Part shown: positions 35,698 through 45,430 of the stretch, piece by piece
How positions within the stretch are numbered: the stretch's first letter is position 1
Layout of the letters: each line of letters starts with the position of its first letter
Assembly: GCA_965205965.1 (NCBI GenBank)
Contig: CBDBHT010000008.1
Span: 1,364,001 to 1,428,000 of the forward strand
DNA from: Bin55 sp965205965
GTDB lineage: Bacteria > Pseudomonadota > Gammaproteobacteria > Pseudomonadales > Azotimanducaceae
Reading direction: 5' to 3'
DNA: 64,000 nt
Translations under genes and position numbers: made by a program
The notes under the pieces: model-generated
Databases searched by the model: none
The model's input: the letters and a program-made list of their open reading frames with translations, nothing else
What the model was told of the DNA's origin: nothing

Positions 35698-37145
35698 TGA
35701 GCCGTACCATTTTTGACTTGTCTCAAGCGGGCAGAGCCGCAGCGGCACAGTATCGTGAGTCCGCAAATTTATGTGATCTTCCCGCAACCTGTCTGAGAAG
35801 TGACCCACTGCTACTTCCGGAAGTATCAGAACTGCAGGCCGTTCGCCATTACACCAAACTCTCCAGTAAGAATTTAGCCGTAGACAATGCTTTCTATCCT
35901 CTTGGGTCGTGTACGATGAAATATAATCCGAGAGGAGCTCACAAAGCGGCTAATTTGCCCGGCTTTCTCGCGCGACATCCCCTTGCTCCTAACGAAGCGA
36001 GTCAGGGAACTCTCTCAGTTTTGTTCGAATTACAAGAATGGCTCAAAGTCGTAACTGGGATGAGTGCAATTTCACTTGCTCCGATGGCTGGAGCTCAAGG
36101 TGAACTAGCTGGGATATTGATGATTCGTGCTTACCACCAAAGCCGAGGCGATCACCGTCGAATCGACATCCTCGTGCCTTCAGCCGCTCATGGCACCAAT
36201 CCGGCAACCGCATCCATGTGCGGATTTCGTGTGCGTGAAATTACAGTTGGAGAAGACGGCGACGTTGATATTGACGATTTAAAGCGCGCGTTGGGACCAT
36301 CAACTGCTGGAATGATGCTCACGAATCCTTCCACCTGCGGCGTGTTCGAACGCTCAATCGAACAAATCGACGCTTTGGTTCACGAGGCGGGCGGACTTCT
36401 CTATTACGACGGTGCCAACCTCAACGCCATTCTTGGGAAGGTTCGTCCTGGCGACATGGGCTTCGACGTACTCCACCTGAATACGCACAAGACTTTTGCT
36501 ACTCCGCACGGAGGGGGCGGCCCGGGTGCTGGACCCGTCGGTGTCAATGAACGTCTCGAACCGTTCCTGCCCGTGCCGACCGTGGGAAAAAACGATGAAG
36601 GATACGAATGGTTGGGAGAAAATCACGTACCGCACACGATCGGACGGCTATCTGCTTTCATGGGAAACGCTGGAATTCTCATTCGCGCACATGCTTATGC
36701 TCGTCTTCTTGGACGTGAAGGGTTACAACGCGTCAGTGAGTACGCCGTTCTAAATGCCAACTATCTGCAAACGAGACTACAAAAGGCTGGGTTTCAACTT
36801 GCATATCCAACTCGGCGAGCGGGCCATGAATTTATAGTAACACTTAAGCGGGAAGCTAAAGAACTCGGTGTTCCTGCCATAGACTTTGCAAAACGTCTTC
36901 TTGACTTTGGTATCCACGCCCCGACAACGTATTTTCCGCTAATTATCCCCGAATGCTTGCTTATCGAACCAACGGAAACGGAATCGAAACAAGAGCTTGA
37001 TACTTTCGTGAACACAATGGTTGAAATACGCGAAGAAGCACGACGCGATCCTGATTTTCTACACGGAGCACCTTATCTACAGCCAGTACGTCGCCTCAAT
37101 GACGTGAAAGCAGCACGTGAGCCGAATTTGGTTTGGAGAGCTTAG
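35697..37145 (+). CDS. gcvPB: Glycine dehydrogenase (decarboxylating) subunit 2
   Basis: The PLP-carrying beta part of the split P protein. 482 residues from ATG 35697 (MSRTIFDLSQAGRAA), which overlaps the gcvPA stop; an open frame starts 13 codons earlier. Landmarks are PLGSCTMKYNPR, PMAGAQGELAGI, VPSAAHGTNPATASMCGF, DGANLNAILG and the PLP lysine in HLNTHKTFATPHGGGGPGAG. It ends the operon. No terminator-like hairpin with a T-run was recognised in the next 100 bases, and the following 410 bases have no gene. Confidence 0.95.
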   Translation: MSRTIFDLSQAGRAAAAQYRESANLCDLPATCLRSDPLLLPEVSELQAVRHYTKLSSKNLAVDNAFYPLGSCTMKYNPRGAHKAANLPGFLARHPLAPNEASQGTLSVLFELQEWLKVVTGMSAISLAPMAGAQGELAGILMIRAYHQSRGDHRRIDILVPSAAHGTNPATASMCGFRVREITVGEDGDVDIDDLKRALGPSTAGMMLTNPSTCGVFERSIEQIDALVHEAGGLLYYDGANLNAILGKVRPGDMGFDVLHLNTHKTFATPHGGGGPGAGPVGVNERLEPFLPVPTVGKNDEGYEWLGENHVPHTIGRLSAFMGNAGILIRAHAYARLLGREGLQRVSEYAVLNANYLQTRLQKAGFQLAYPTRRAGHEFIVTLKREAKELGVPAIDFAKRLLDFGIHAPTTYFPLIIPECLLIEPTETESKQELDTFVNTMVEIREEARRDPDFLHGAPYLQPVRRLNDVKAAREPNLVWRA

Positions 37146-37559
37146 TGTAGTGTTTCTTTTCTAGATCATCTGATCGTCCACCATCTGCTTTACGAGTTTC
37201 TACGACCGTCTCTTTCCGCTATATCTAAAAGGAGTCTGGGTGCCGCAGGACTTGTTGGACAAGGCAATCCCCGGTACACCTTTGCTGTTGTCAAGCCGCT
37301 ACGAGCTGAGTATCTGAAGCACCGAAGAGCCCATCCGTCCTTCTCAATCGCGTGAGCCTAGCTGCTAGTCCGGATACCCGTTCAGCATGCTCGTAGAACC
37401 CACGGACCTGCAGTACAAGGCATTCGAACTGCTTGACCTCAATCCCGACAAGATGTTCCCAGCGTGAGCCCATCTTGAATCTTGCTAACCTTCTGAAATT
37501 AATGTATTTCTATCAAAATTCTCCGTGGAAGTCCCATCTGAATAACAATATTATAGGGG
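37146..37559. other. Gene-free region after the gcv operon
   Basis: About 410 bases with no recognisable protein or RNA. Short minus-strand frame at 37291-37473 has no known relatives. Confidence 0.4.
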
Positions 37560-37841
37560 TGCCACGCTCGTGGTTATGGACCAAACCTACGGGGTGGCAC
37601 TACGCGCCAAGCAGTGTGCGGGTGGGCTACAAACTAGCGGTTCCGCCCGAGCAGAACTGCAAAATCCCGCAGGAATATCACACTGGAAGATTTACAGAAA
37701 GGAAGAAGTGCAACAGAGGTGGAACGCCTATTGCAACACCTCAAAGAGCATCAACGAATCGCCACTCGCTACGACAAGTTGGATGTCGTCTTACTTGTTG
37801 CCTTTATCCAACACATGATCTACGCGGCTTTGAAGTGGTAG
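37560..37841 (+). pseudogene. IS5-family transposase C-terminal remnant
   Basis: Near 37710-37840 one frame reads ATEVERLLQHLKEHQRIATRYDKLD, very like the IS5-type end ERxxxxLKxxRRIATRYDKL, which holds the catalytic Glu. The preceding 150 bases show frame-shuffled pieces of the same region (HWKIYRKEE). Everything upstream is lost. Confidence 0.65.
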
Positions 37842-37910
37842 TTCCCCTCCGACGTTCAGTATTAGTACTCCCCAAGATCAACTACAAACCACACATATGT
37901 TGCAGTCTAC

Positions 37911-39974
37911 TCAAGTTAGTTGTTTCCGAAATTCTTCAACGCTCGTAATAGGAGCGGAACACATCAGATCAGTACAGATATATGCAGTTACTTGATCTTG
38001 TACATTCAGCGGTACCAAGCGCGGCAAATAGGGTGGTACCAATCCTGGCGAGTGATCGGGAATTGCAAAAGCGGTCCGCCATGGGTGATACCCTTCCTGG
38101 GCAATACACAACCACCTCTGGCTTGCAATTTCTTGGCCTCGAATGATTACATGTTGGGGAGCATATTCCAAAGATTCCAACGCTGACAGCATTGTGCAGA
38201 ATGCAGACGGATAAACTTGGATATCGCCTCGAACGGAAGCTAGCGTCTTCTCAGCAATGTCTCTGAAACGTAATTCGCCGGTGAGTTCGGTGAGCTGTAT
38301 CAGTGCCTGCGCAGCTACTCCGTTACCCGACGGTAGCGCGTCGTCCATAGTAGGCTTTGGTCGATGGATTAATGCTTCTTGGTCATTAGCCGTGAAGTAA
38401 AAACACTGGTGCTCTATGTCGAAAAATTGTTCAATCAGCGTATCGGCGACGGCTAGTGCAGTTTCGATATCCGTGCGTCGCCACTGCGCCGAAAGCAACG
38501 TCAAAAGGGCATCCAGCATATTTGCATAATCGTCAAGATAACCCGCGTACTGCGTTCTTCCCTCGCACCACGTTGCAAACAGTCGAGATCCGTCGAAGCA
38601 ATTCTCACGAACAAAGTCAGCGGCACGTTGTGCCGACGCGAGCCAGCTCGGCTCCCCCATCGCCACCGACGCCTTGGCCATCGATTTAATTGCCAAGCCG
38701 TTCCACGCAGTCAAAATTTTGTTATCCAGTGCTGGCAGGACGCGCTTCGATCGTTCTGCGAAAAGTTTCGCTTTAGCTGAAGCGAGCAGTGTTTCAGCTT
38801 CCTCCCGCTGAAGACTCAAGCGACGAACGACGGAGAGCCACGCGTCCTGACGAGCTAGATTCCATTGACTTTCAAAATTTGCCGGTTTGTCGAGGCCGTA
38901 CAGCGTTTCGATCACCGAATACTCATCTTTGGTAAGCAATCCCTGAACTTGGTCCCGCCGCCAAACATAGTATTTGCCTTCCTCTCCCTCTGAATCGGCA
39001 TCTATCGCAGAAAAATAACCGCCGTTTTCATGCTGCATATCACGCGTGATCCATTCCACGGTCTCGCGCACAACGTCGCCAAATAGTTCATTCCCGGTAA
39101 TTGAATGGGCGTCCACGTACATTCCCAGCAACAAGGCATTGTCGTACAACATCTTCTCGAAATGCGGAACCATCCATTGTCGATCGGTTGAATAGCGGCA
39201 GAATCCTCCGCCAAGGTGGTCATAAATACCCCCTCTAGCCATTTTGGTCAGCGTGTGCGTGGCCATTTCCAGTCCTTCGTGGTCCACTTCGTCGTGGTAC
39301 TGTTGCTGATACGCCCAGGTACGGAGCAACCGGTCAATAGACATTGCTTGAGGAAATTTCGGCGCCTCACCAAATCCGCCATCGCGGGGGTCGTATTGAC
39401 CTTCCAGCTGTTCACGCGCAATACGCAAAAGATCGAAATTGGAGAGATCTTTCGAACTATCGTTCCGTAATGATGTTTGATTCAGAAGGGTTTTAAGCTG
39501 ACTTCCCTGATTCTCCAAATCTTCTCTACGCGTTTGGTATGCTTCGCTAACGCGTTGAAGTACGTCCATGAATGACGGTGATCCGTAGCGCGGTGTGTTT
39601 GGAAAGTACGTACCTCCAAAGAACGGCAACAACGTATCTGGAGCAAGGAACATGGTTAGTGGCCAACCGCCCGTACGCCTCGTCAAGAGATGGTGCGCTT
39701 TTTGATATGTTTTATCTAAATCGGGTCGCTCCTCGCGATCAACTTTAACGTTGATGAACAAAACATTCATTAAGGACGCTGTCGCTTCATCCTCAAAAGA
39801 TTCGTGTGCCATAACGTGGCACCAATGGCAAGTCGAATACCCTATTGAGAGCAGAATTGGCTTGTCTTCCGTTTTTGCGCGTTCCAATGCTTCAGATCCC
39901 CATGGATACCATTCGACGGGATTGCTCGCATGTTGTCTCAGGTAGGGACTAACCTCGTTGCTAAGTTGATTCAT
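37911..39974 (-). CDS. DUF255 thioredoxin-like / six-hairpin glycosidase-like protein (YyaL/SPATA20 family)
   Basis: A 687-residue cytoplasmic protein. Residues of about 1-165 form the DUF255 thioredoxin-like domain (SPYLRQHASNPVEWYPWG) with a CHWC pair at Cys49 and Cys52 in GYSTCHWCHVMAHESFED. The rest is an alpha/alpha barrel related to N-acylglucosamine epimerase/glycosidase folds (GGIYDHLGGGFCRYSTDRQW, ALLLGMYVDAHSIT, NKILTAWNGLAIKSMA). The family is widespread from bacteria to animals but its reaction is not established; a redox role is inferred from CxxC. It stands alone on the minus strand, next to an IS5 scar at its 3' side. Confidence 0.9.
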   Translation of the reverse strand: MNQLSNEVSPYLRQHASNPVEWYPWGSEALERAKTEDKPILLSIGYSTCHWCHVMAHESFEDEATASLMNVLFINVKVDREERPDLDKTYQKAHHLLTRRTGGWPLTMFLAPDTLLPFFGGTYFPNTPRYGSPSFMDVLQRVSEAYQTRREDLENQGSQLKTLLNQTSLRNDSSKDLSNFDLLRIAREQLEGQYDPRDGGFGEAPKFPQAMSIDRLLRTWAYQQQYHDEVDHEGLEMATHTLTKMARGGIYDHLGGGFCRYSTDRQWMVPHFEKMLYDNALLLGMYVDAHSITGNELFGDVVRETVEWITRDMQHENGGYFSAIDADSEGEEGKYYVWRRDQVQGLLTKDEYSVIETLYGLDKPANFESQWNLARQDAWLSVVRRLSLQREEAETLLASAKAKLFAERSKRVLPALDNKILTAWNGLAIKSMAKASVAMGEPSWLASAQRAADFVRENCFDGSRLFATWCEGRTQYAGYLDDYANMLDALLTLLSAQWRRTDIETALAVADTLIEQFFDIEHQCFYFTANDQEALIHRPKPTMDDALPSGNGVAAQALIQLTELTGELRFRDIAEKTLASVRGDIQVYPSAFCTMLSALESLEYAPQHVIIRGQEIASQRWLCIAQEGYHPWRTAFAIPDHSPGLVPPYLPRLVPLNVQDQVTAYICTDLMCSAPITSVEEFRKQLT

Positions 39975-40107
39975 GGTTTATTCAAAAGGACCCGCTTAAA
40001 CTTCCTCCGTGAAGAAAATGAGTGAACGCTCACTTCTCTGACAAAGAGAATATTCATTGAATTTATGTGCAATAGTACGGATAGGCATAATATGAAACAA
40101 TGGCCCT

Positions 40108-40608
40108 ATGAGCGAACGGTGCAACATAGATGCTGAAGGCTTTCGTCCGAATGTGGCGATCGTTATTGCAAATCGCCACGGTCAAGTACTATGGGCAAGG
40201 CGTGTTGGTGGAAAGGATGAATGGCAGTTCCCTCAAGGTGGCATACGATCGGATGAAAATGAGATGGAGGCAATGTACCGGGAGCTTAAGGAAGAAGTTG
40301 GGATCGGGCCCGACGACGTTGAAGTCCTGTCGCACACAACGGGATGGCTGAGATATCGCATTCCGGAAAGCGTACTCAACCAAAATCCCAATCGGAAATT
40401 CCTCGGCCAGAAGCAGAAATGGTTTTTGCTGCTCCTTAAATCCAACGAGGAGCGAATAGACCTTGCAGCTTCCGATAAACCTGAATTTGATACGTGGCAC
40501 TGGGTGAGTTACTGGTACCCTCTATCACAGGTCGTAAAATTCAAACGTGACGTGTACCGGGTCGCGCTCAGCCAGCTGGTTAGTGCGTTGCCAAAAGAGG
40601 AATGCTAA
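40108..40608 (+). CDS. rppH: RNA pyrophosphohydrolase (Nudix)
   Basis: Removes pyrophosphate from the 5' end of triphosphorylated RNA and so triggers RNase E-dependent decay. 166 residues. The Nudix box lies at about residues 44-66 (GGIRSDENEMEAMYRELKEE) with the catalytic Glu residues in REL.EEVG. The N-terminus GFRPNVAIVIANRHGQVLWARR and the DEWQFPQGG block are specific to RppH/NudH. Its TAA is followed immediately by the TTG start of ptsP, as in many gammaproteobacteria. The short final segment after VVKFKRDVYRVAL is typical. Confidence 0.96.
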   Translation: MSERCNIDAEGFRPNVAIVIANRHGQVLWARRVGGKDEWQFPQGGIRSDENEMEAMYRELKEEVGIGPDDVEVLSHTTGWLRYRIPESVLNQNPNRKFLGQKQKWFLLLLKSNEERIDLAASDKPEFDTWHWVSYWYPLSQVVKFKRDVYRVALSQLVSALPKEEC

Positions 40609-42882
40609 TTGCTTGACGTACTCAAAGGCTTAGTCCGTGACATCACTACAGCACCGTCGTTTGCACACGCGGCCAACACCATCGTTACTCAAGTGACGAC
40701 GACCCTCAACGCGGATATATGCTTACTCTACATCGTAGACCATTCTAAACACCATCTACATATGATCAGCAACGGGGGTCTCGCGCAAAGCACCATTCGC
40801 GATATTCCACTCAAGTATGGAGAAGGCATAGTAGGCCTAGTTGTAGAGCGCGCTGAACCAGTCAACCTCGCAGACGTCACTCAGCACCCTCGATTCAAGC
40901 CGATCCAAGAACTGGACGAAGAACGGTTCAAAGTCTTTCTTGGCGCACCCGTGATTCATCATCGACGAGTCCTTGGAGTGCTCGTTGTACGTCGCACAGA
41001 AAAGAAATTCTCAGAAGATGAAGAGGGATTCCTAGGATCGCTAGCGACCCGAATTGCGCACGTCGTTGCACATGCTGAGGCCACTCAGGAAATCGTCACG
41101 CTTCAAAGTACTTTACGTGATACACCCGACCGGTTTTTTAAAGGGCAGCCGGGCTCGCCAGGAATCGCCATTGGCCGTGCGGTGCTTGTCGATTCGCCCA
41201 CGGATCTCAAGCAAGTGCCAGATCGAAAAGTCGTGGATGTGGAAAGAGATCTGCATGCTTTCGATGCCGCAGTGAACAAAGTCGTCTCTGACTATCAGCG
41301 AACCATTGCTGAACTCGAATCATCAATAGCACAAGAAGATCTTGCACTGTTCGACGCCTACCTTCACATGCTTGACAGTGAGGCAATCCCGGGCGAAGTA
41401 CGTCAAGAAATCTCCAATGGACAATGGGCGCAAGGTGCGCTACGGCGCGTCATTCAACGACATACTGAACTCATTGAACGTTCCGATAATCCATATCTCG
41501 CTGAACGTAGCTCGGACGTACGACAGTTAGGTGAAAGTATTCTCAAGTATTTGCAGAACGTTCGCACGCCAAGCGACATTCTTACTGATCCATCAATCCT
41601 TGTAGGCGAAGAAATCACGGCTGACATGCTTGACAACATCCGATCCGAAAAATGCATTGGAATTATCTCCCGCCGCGGGTCTGCAAATTCTCATATGTCG
41701 ATATTGGCGCGCGCGCTTAATCTCCCCGCAGTGGTTGGTGCTATTGATCTACCTCTGTTTGATATCGAGAACCGTAGCGTGGCCGTCGACGGCTGCTACG
41801 GGGAAATTGTCGTCAACCCCAGTCTGGAAAAAAAGAAACACTATGCCACGCTAATTGAAGAAGACGAAGCATTTGCTCGAACTTTGGATGAATTGAAAGA
41901 CTTGCCCAGCGAAACCCGCGACGGCCACCGGGTAAACATGTGGGTGAACATTGGACTTGTCGGCGACATTACGCAATCCCTAGATAGAGGTGCCGAAGGC
42001 ATAGGGCTTTTTCGTACTGAAATTCCCTTTGCCACCCGCGACCGATTCCCAACCGAAGAAGAACAGCGCATCATTTACCGCGAACACATGGAAGCATTTG
42101 AACCAAGACCGGTGACCATGCGTACCTTGGATATTGGTGGCGACAAAGCCCTCCCCTACTTCGATATTCAGGAGGAAAATCCGTATCTCGGCTGGCGCGG
42201 TATTCGCGTCACGCTTGATCATCCCGAGATATTTCTCGTGCAGGTCCGAGCCATGATCAAAGCGAACGCCGGTCTTAAAGGTACGCTGCGAATCATGCTT
42301 CCAATGATCTCTTCGATGCACGAAGTTCAGGAAGCGATTGAACTGATTAATCGCGCATACGCAGAGGTCGTGGAAGAGAAATTTGACGTCAAGCGTCCGG
42401 ACATTGGTGCAATGATTGAAGTGCCGGCCGCGATATATCAAGCGCGTCAAATTGCACGCGAAGTCGATTTCCTAGCAGTCGGATCAAATGATCTGACGCA
42501 GTACATGCTCGCCGTGTCGCGTACCAATCCTCGCGTTGCTGATTTGTACTGCGAATATCACCCATCGGTGTTACGTGCACTTCGTGAACTCGTTAAGGCA
42601 GCACACGCCGAGCGGAAGGGAATCGGAATCTGCGGCGAGCTTGCTGGTACGCCAGAAGGTGCAATTCTCTGCGTAGGTATGGGCTACGACGTACTGTCGA
42701 TGAATGCGATCAATCTTCTCCGAGTGAAGTGGGTGATTCGGAATAGCTCGCTTACGAGTTGTCGGCGAATACTGTCGCGCGTGCTGAAGATGGACCATGC
42801 CGACGAGATCTTGACCTACATCCGCTACCAACTGACCGGGGCCGGCCTAGAGCAAGCAATCCCGCATCACGATAAAGTCTGA
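40609..42882 (+). CDS. ptsP: PtsP, EI-Ntr phosphotransferase with GAF domain
   Basis: The first enzyme of the nitrogen-type PTS: it autophosphorylates from PEP and passes phosphate to NPr. 757 residues. An N-terminal GAF sensor domain (about 1-165; ADICLLYIVD, GLVVERAEPVNLADV) is followed by a PTS EI domain (FFKGQPGSPGIAIGRAVLV), the phosphohistidine region RGSANSHMSILARALNLPAV near residue 360, and the PEP-binding barrel (FRTEIPF, MRTLDIGGDKALPYF, VGSNDLTQYMLAVSRTNP, GICGELAG). Start TTG 40609 gives the usual MLDVLKGLVR N-terminus and follows AGAGGA. Absence of other PTS genes nearby fits a regulatory rather than a sugar-transport role. Confidence 0.95.
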   Translation: MLDVLKGLVRDITTAPSFAHAANTIVTQVTTTLNADICLLYIVDHSKHHLHMISNGGLAQSTIRDIPLKYGEGIVGLVVERAEPVNLADVTQHPRFKPIQELDEERFKVFLGAPVIHHRRVLGVLVVRRTEKKFSEDEEGFLGSLATRIAHVVAHAEATQEIVTLQSTLRDTPDRFFKGQPGSPGIAIGRAVLVDSPTDLKQVPDRKVVDVERDLHAFDAAVNKVVSDYQRTIAELESSIAQEDLALFDAYLHMLDSEAIPGEVRQEISNGQWAQGALRRVIQRHTELIERSDNPYLAERSSDVRQLGESILKYLQNVRTPSDILTDPSILVGEEITADMLDNIRSEKCIGIISRRGSANSHMSILARALNLPAVVGAIDLPLFDIENRSVAVDGCYGEIVVNPSLEKKKHYATLIEEDEAFARTLDELKDLPSETRDGHRVNMWVNIGLVGDITQSLDRGAEGIGLFRTEIPFATRDRFPTEEEQRIIYREHMEAFEPRPVTMRTLDIGGDKALPYFDIQEENPYLGWRGIRVTLDHPEIFLVQVRAMIKANAGLKGTLRIMLPMISSMHEVQEAIELINRAYAEVVEEKFDVKRPDIGAMIEVPAAIYQARQIAREVDFLAVGSNDLTQYMLAVSRTNPRVADLYCEYHPSVLRALRELVKAAHAERKGIGICGELAGTPEGAILCVGMGYDVLSMNAINLLRVKWVIRNSSLTSCRRILSRVLKMDHADEILTYIRYQLTGAGLEQAIPHHDKV

Positions 42883-42911
42883 AGTATTGCTTTAGCAAGC
42901 CTACCCGCAGC

Positions 42912-43703
42912 TCACACCACCTGAGAAACGCCGCCGTCTATATTGATAGCACAACCGGTCAAATACGACGCACCTTCCGAAGTTAAGAAAAGAGCAACGT
43001 TTGCACATTCCGCCGCTTCACCCACGCGACCCATAGGCAGATCTGCACCAGCCGCAGCGACATACTCATTAAATGACACGCTCTTCGCAGAAGAGTCATA
43101 CGACCGTCGAATCTGATCTGTTTTAATCGTTCCGATTAGCAAAGCATTGACCAAGATGTTATATGGAGCTCCTTCGCCAGCGAGTACTTTGGTTAGAGCC
43201 ATGCCAGCAGCACGCGAAATGGAACTAGGTGCGGAGCAGGGTGATGGTGCCTTTGCCGCGATACTAAGTACGTTAATAATTCGCCCCCATCGACGTTCGG
43301 CCATCCTTGGGAAAGCGAGTCTCGCTAGACGAATGGCTGCAAAAAGCTTTAAATCAAGGTCCGTTTGCCAAGCCGCGTCGTCAATCTCAAGAAAGGCGTG
43401 AGCCCCTGCCCTCCCCGCATTATTGACGAGAATATCCGCATTGCCGAGATCAGCGACGATATTGTTGAATGTTTCGGTGATTTGATCGGCAACCGCCACG
43501 TCGCAAACGTATGCACCCACTTGTACCGTTTCACGCGCATTTGCTTCGATTTCTTCTTTCGCCCTTAGGAGCGGTTCTTCCCGCCGGGCCAGCAATGCGA
43601 CGTTTGCACCCGCGTCAGCAAACGCAGTTGCCATAGCTTTTCCAAGCCCCATACTTCCGCCCGTTACTAATGCGGTCCTGCCCGACAAATCCATATTGCT
43701 CAT
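42912..43703 (-). CDS. Short-chain dehydrogenase/reductase family protein lacking the Tyr-Lys pair
   Basis: 263 residues, a Rossmann-fold SDR. The cofactor motif GGSMGLGKAM is at 15-24 and NNAG at 94-97. Ser147 of the catalytic set is present (NVLSIAAK), but where Tyr and Lys should sit, 13 and 17 residues later, there are Ser160 and Arg164 (SAPSSISRAAGMALTK). A similar replacement, with SAP(S/T) and R, is known to me in a minor SDR subgroup, so it may be a subfamily trait. The substrate cannot be inferred. ATG 43703 follows AAGGA. It is convergent with ptsP and lies upstream, on the same strand, of nothing obviously related. Confidence 0.8.
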   Translation of the reverse strand: MSNMDLSGRTALVTGGSMGLGKAMATAFADAGANVALLARREEPLLRAKEEIEANARETVQVGAYVCDVAVADQITETFNNIVADLGNADILVNNAGRAGAHAFLEIDDAAWQTDLDLKLFAAIRLARLAFPRMAERRWGRIINVLSIAAKAPSPCSAPSSISRAAGMALTKVLAGEGAPYNILVNALLIGTIKTDQIRRSYDSSAKSVSFNEYVAAAGADLPMGRVGEAAECANVALFLTSEGASYLTGCAINIDGGVSQVV

Positions 43704-43757
43704 CGTGAATTCCTTAAACGACGGAAGTTACACTTACTAACCTGTACCGACACACGG

Positions 43758-44513
43758 TCAGCGTTCAATTTCTATCGTCTGGATGGTTCGTTGTATCAGA
43801 GACCCCCGCGGACCGTAAGTCTGCTCAACAAACTCGATCGACGAACGCGAATAAATAACGACGGTACTTGACCGAGTACCGTATGTGTCGCCTTGAATAA
43901 ATCTAGGCGCGTTCCCCCTTCCTATTTCGTCATCGCCGCCGTTCTGATCCAGATTAGCTCGCGAACCCGTACGAGCACGAAGCAGTACTAACAACGTATC
44001 GGAGTCGTATCGATCATTGATCTTCGACTGTGACACGGCCGCGGTTCCTTCAGTGACTTTCGGCCAGTTATCATCAATGAAAGTATTGGTGATTCCGAAT
44101 ACGCCACTATTCAAACAACGAACGTTGTTGTCGCGATTGGAGGCGTAAAATATCTCATCTCCATCGTACGCAAGAAAGTTATATCCTAGATACTCACTAC
44201 CCTTTATAGTACGGACGTATTCCGACGCCGATGCGTTTCCCTGTAGGAATTGTCGTGTTAGATCGCCCCGAGATCGTGCATTGGCACGACTTGACGTTGT
44301 TGCCGTCCAATTGGTTACCGCGGCGAATCTTCCTGAACGGTCAACGGCTAACCAAGTACCCTTCGCTTCCTCATCTCGGCCACCGTAAATTGCTGAAGCA
44401 TCCGGCCAAAAGTGAGCGGTCTGGGTTTTCCGCGTATAAAATTCATCACGATTTGCGGCAACAACCAACGGCTGTTCCGCAGCTCCGTCGTATGCGAAGA
44501 GTATAAGGCACAC
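43758..44513 (-). CDS. NRDE/TANGO2-family protein
   Basis: 251 residues. The N-terminal Cys2 follows the GTG start codon and the name-giving NRDE is at 21-24 (PLVVAANRDEFYTR); GRDEEAKGTWLAVDRSGRFAAVTNW and LGYNFLAYDG follow, the usual pattern. The animal relative TANGO2 is linked to lipid/haem metabolism; the bacterial function is not established. In many gammaproteobacteria it precedes lgt, but here it is divergent from lgt, with 74 bases between. The start is GTG because no ATG lies before the conserved CLILFAYD. Confidence 0.88.
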   Translation of the reverse strand: MCLILFAYDGAAEQPLVVAANRDEFYTRKTQTAHFWPDASAIYGGRDEEAKGTWLAVDRSGRFAAVTNWTATTSSRANARSRGDLTRQFLQGNASASEYVRTIKGSEYLGYNFLAYDGDEIFYASNRDNNVRCLNSGVFGITNTFIDDNWPKVTEGTAAVSQSKINDRYDSDTLLVLLRARTGSRANLDQNGGDDEIGRGNAPRFIQGDTYGTRSSTVVIYSRSSIEFVEQTYGPRGSLIQRTIQTIEIER

Positions 44514-44587
44514 AACTAATTCATTAATCCCAATCTAAAGGACGCTCAGTTTAGCAACATCTTAGATGTTGAACACTTCACAATCTC

Positions 44588-45430
44588 ATGAACTATCCAA
44601 TTATTGATCCCGAGATCTTTTCTATCGGCCCACTAAGTTTCCGATGGTACGGCGCGATGTACCTATTGGCGTTTCTGGTTTGCTACCTACTTGGGTTGCA
44701 ACAATCCCGAACGTCAAAGAGAGAGTGGGATAAGGAACAGATATACGATCTTATCTTCTATGGCGTAATCGGCGCAATCATCGGCGGCCGCACGGGTTTC
44801 GTACTGTTTTACAGCTTTGATTTACTGTTGCGCGACCCGCTTTGGCTGTTTCGAATCTGGGAAGGTGGGATGTCTTTTCATGGTGGGTTGCTTGGCGTAG
44901 TTGTGTCAATGTACATTTTCTCTCGTCGCCGAAATCTGAGATTTCTTGCGATATCGGATTTTGTAGTTCCGTTGGTACCGATAGGTCTAGGACTAGGCCG
45001 CATAGGCAACTTCATCAACTCCGAACTTCCCGGAAGAGTGACGGAGAGTTTCCTGGGAGTTCACTTCCCTTGTACGTCCGTTGCACCCTTCAACCCAGCG
45101 TGCTTTACAACGTACGAGACAGTTACGCGTCACGTATCAAGCCTCTATCAAGCAGCCGCCGAGGGGATCTTGTTATTCGCTATCGTCTGGATGTTTTCCG
45201 CTCACGCGAAAAGACTCGGCTCCGTCTCGGGTATGTTTCTTACGGCCTACGGTGTTTTACGATTCACTACGGAATTCTTCCGGGAACCGGATCCAGGCTT
45301 AGGATTCAGTGCCTTAGGCTTTCTTACCATAGGGCAATTGCTATCGATCCCCATGGTGGTTGTCGGAATATTCTTGTTAACGCCGTTTATGGATGAGTAC
45401 TTGGACCGCGGACGCGAAAAGAGAACATGA
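44588..45430 (+). CDS. lgt: Prolipoprotein diacylglyceryl transferase
   Basis: An inner-membrane enzyme that attaches diacylglycerol from phosphatidylglycerol to the lipobox Cys of preprolipoproteins. 280 residues with about seven hydrophobic helices. The Lgt signature GRIGNFINSELPG is at about 138-149, preceded by SFHGGLLG (His98) and a C-terminal RFTTEFFREPD. It overlaps thyA by 4 bases (ATGA), so lgt-thyA-folA is a compact operon. The metalloprotease lipoprotein at 10236 would be a substrate. Confidence 0.95.
   Translation: MNYPIIDPEIFSIGPLSFRWYGAMYLLAFLVCYLLGLQQSRTSKREWDKEQIYDLIFYGVIGAIIGGRTGFVLFYSFDLLLRDPLWLFRIWEGGMSFHGGLLGVVVSMYIFSRRRNLRFLAISDFVVPLVPIGLGLGRIGNFINSELPGRVTESFLGVHFPCTSVAPFNPACFTTYETVTRHVSSLYQAAAEGILLFAIVWMFSAHAKRLGSVSGMFLTAYGVLRFTTEFFREPDPGLGFSALGFLTIGQLLSIPMVVVGIFLLTPFMDEYLDRGREKRT

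Noticed and set aside
37420..37445. A tRNA-like TTCGAACTG motif
   Set aside because: No acceptor, D-arm or anticodon stem can be built around it; it is a chance match.
40057..40091. A promoter upstream of rppH (TTGAAT and CATAAT)
   Set aside because: Spacing of 23 bases is too long for a sigma-70 promoter and no better pair was clear.
41670..41730. An unusual phosphohistidine motif in PtsP (RGSANSHMSI)
   Set aside because: It differs from sugar-type enzyme I, but RGSxNSHxxILARA is, to my knowledge, normal for PtsP proteins, so it is not a lesion.
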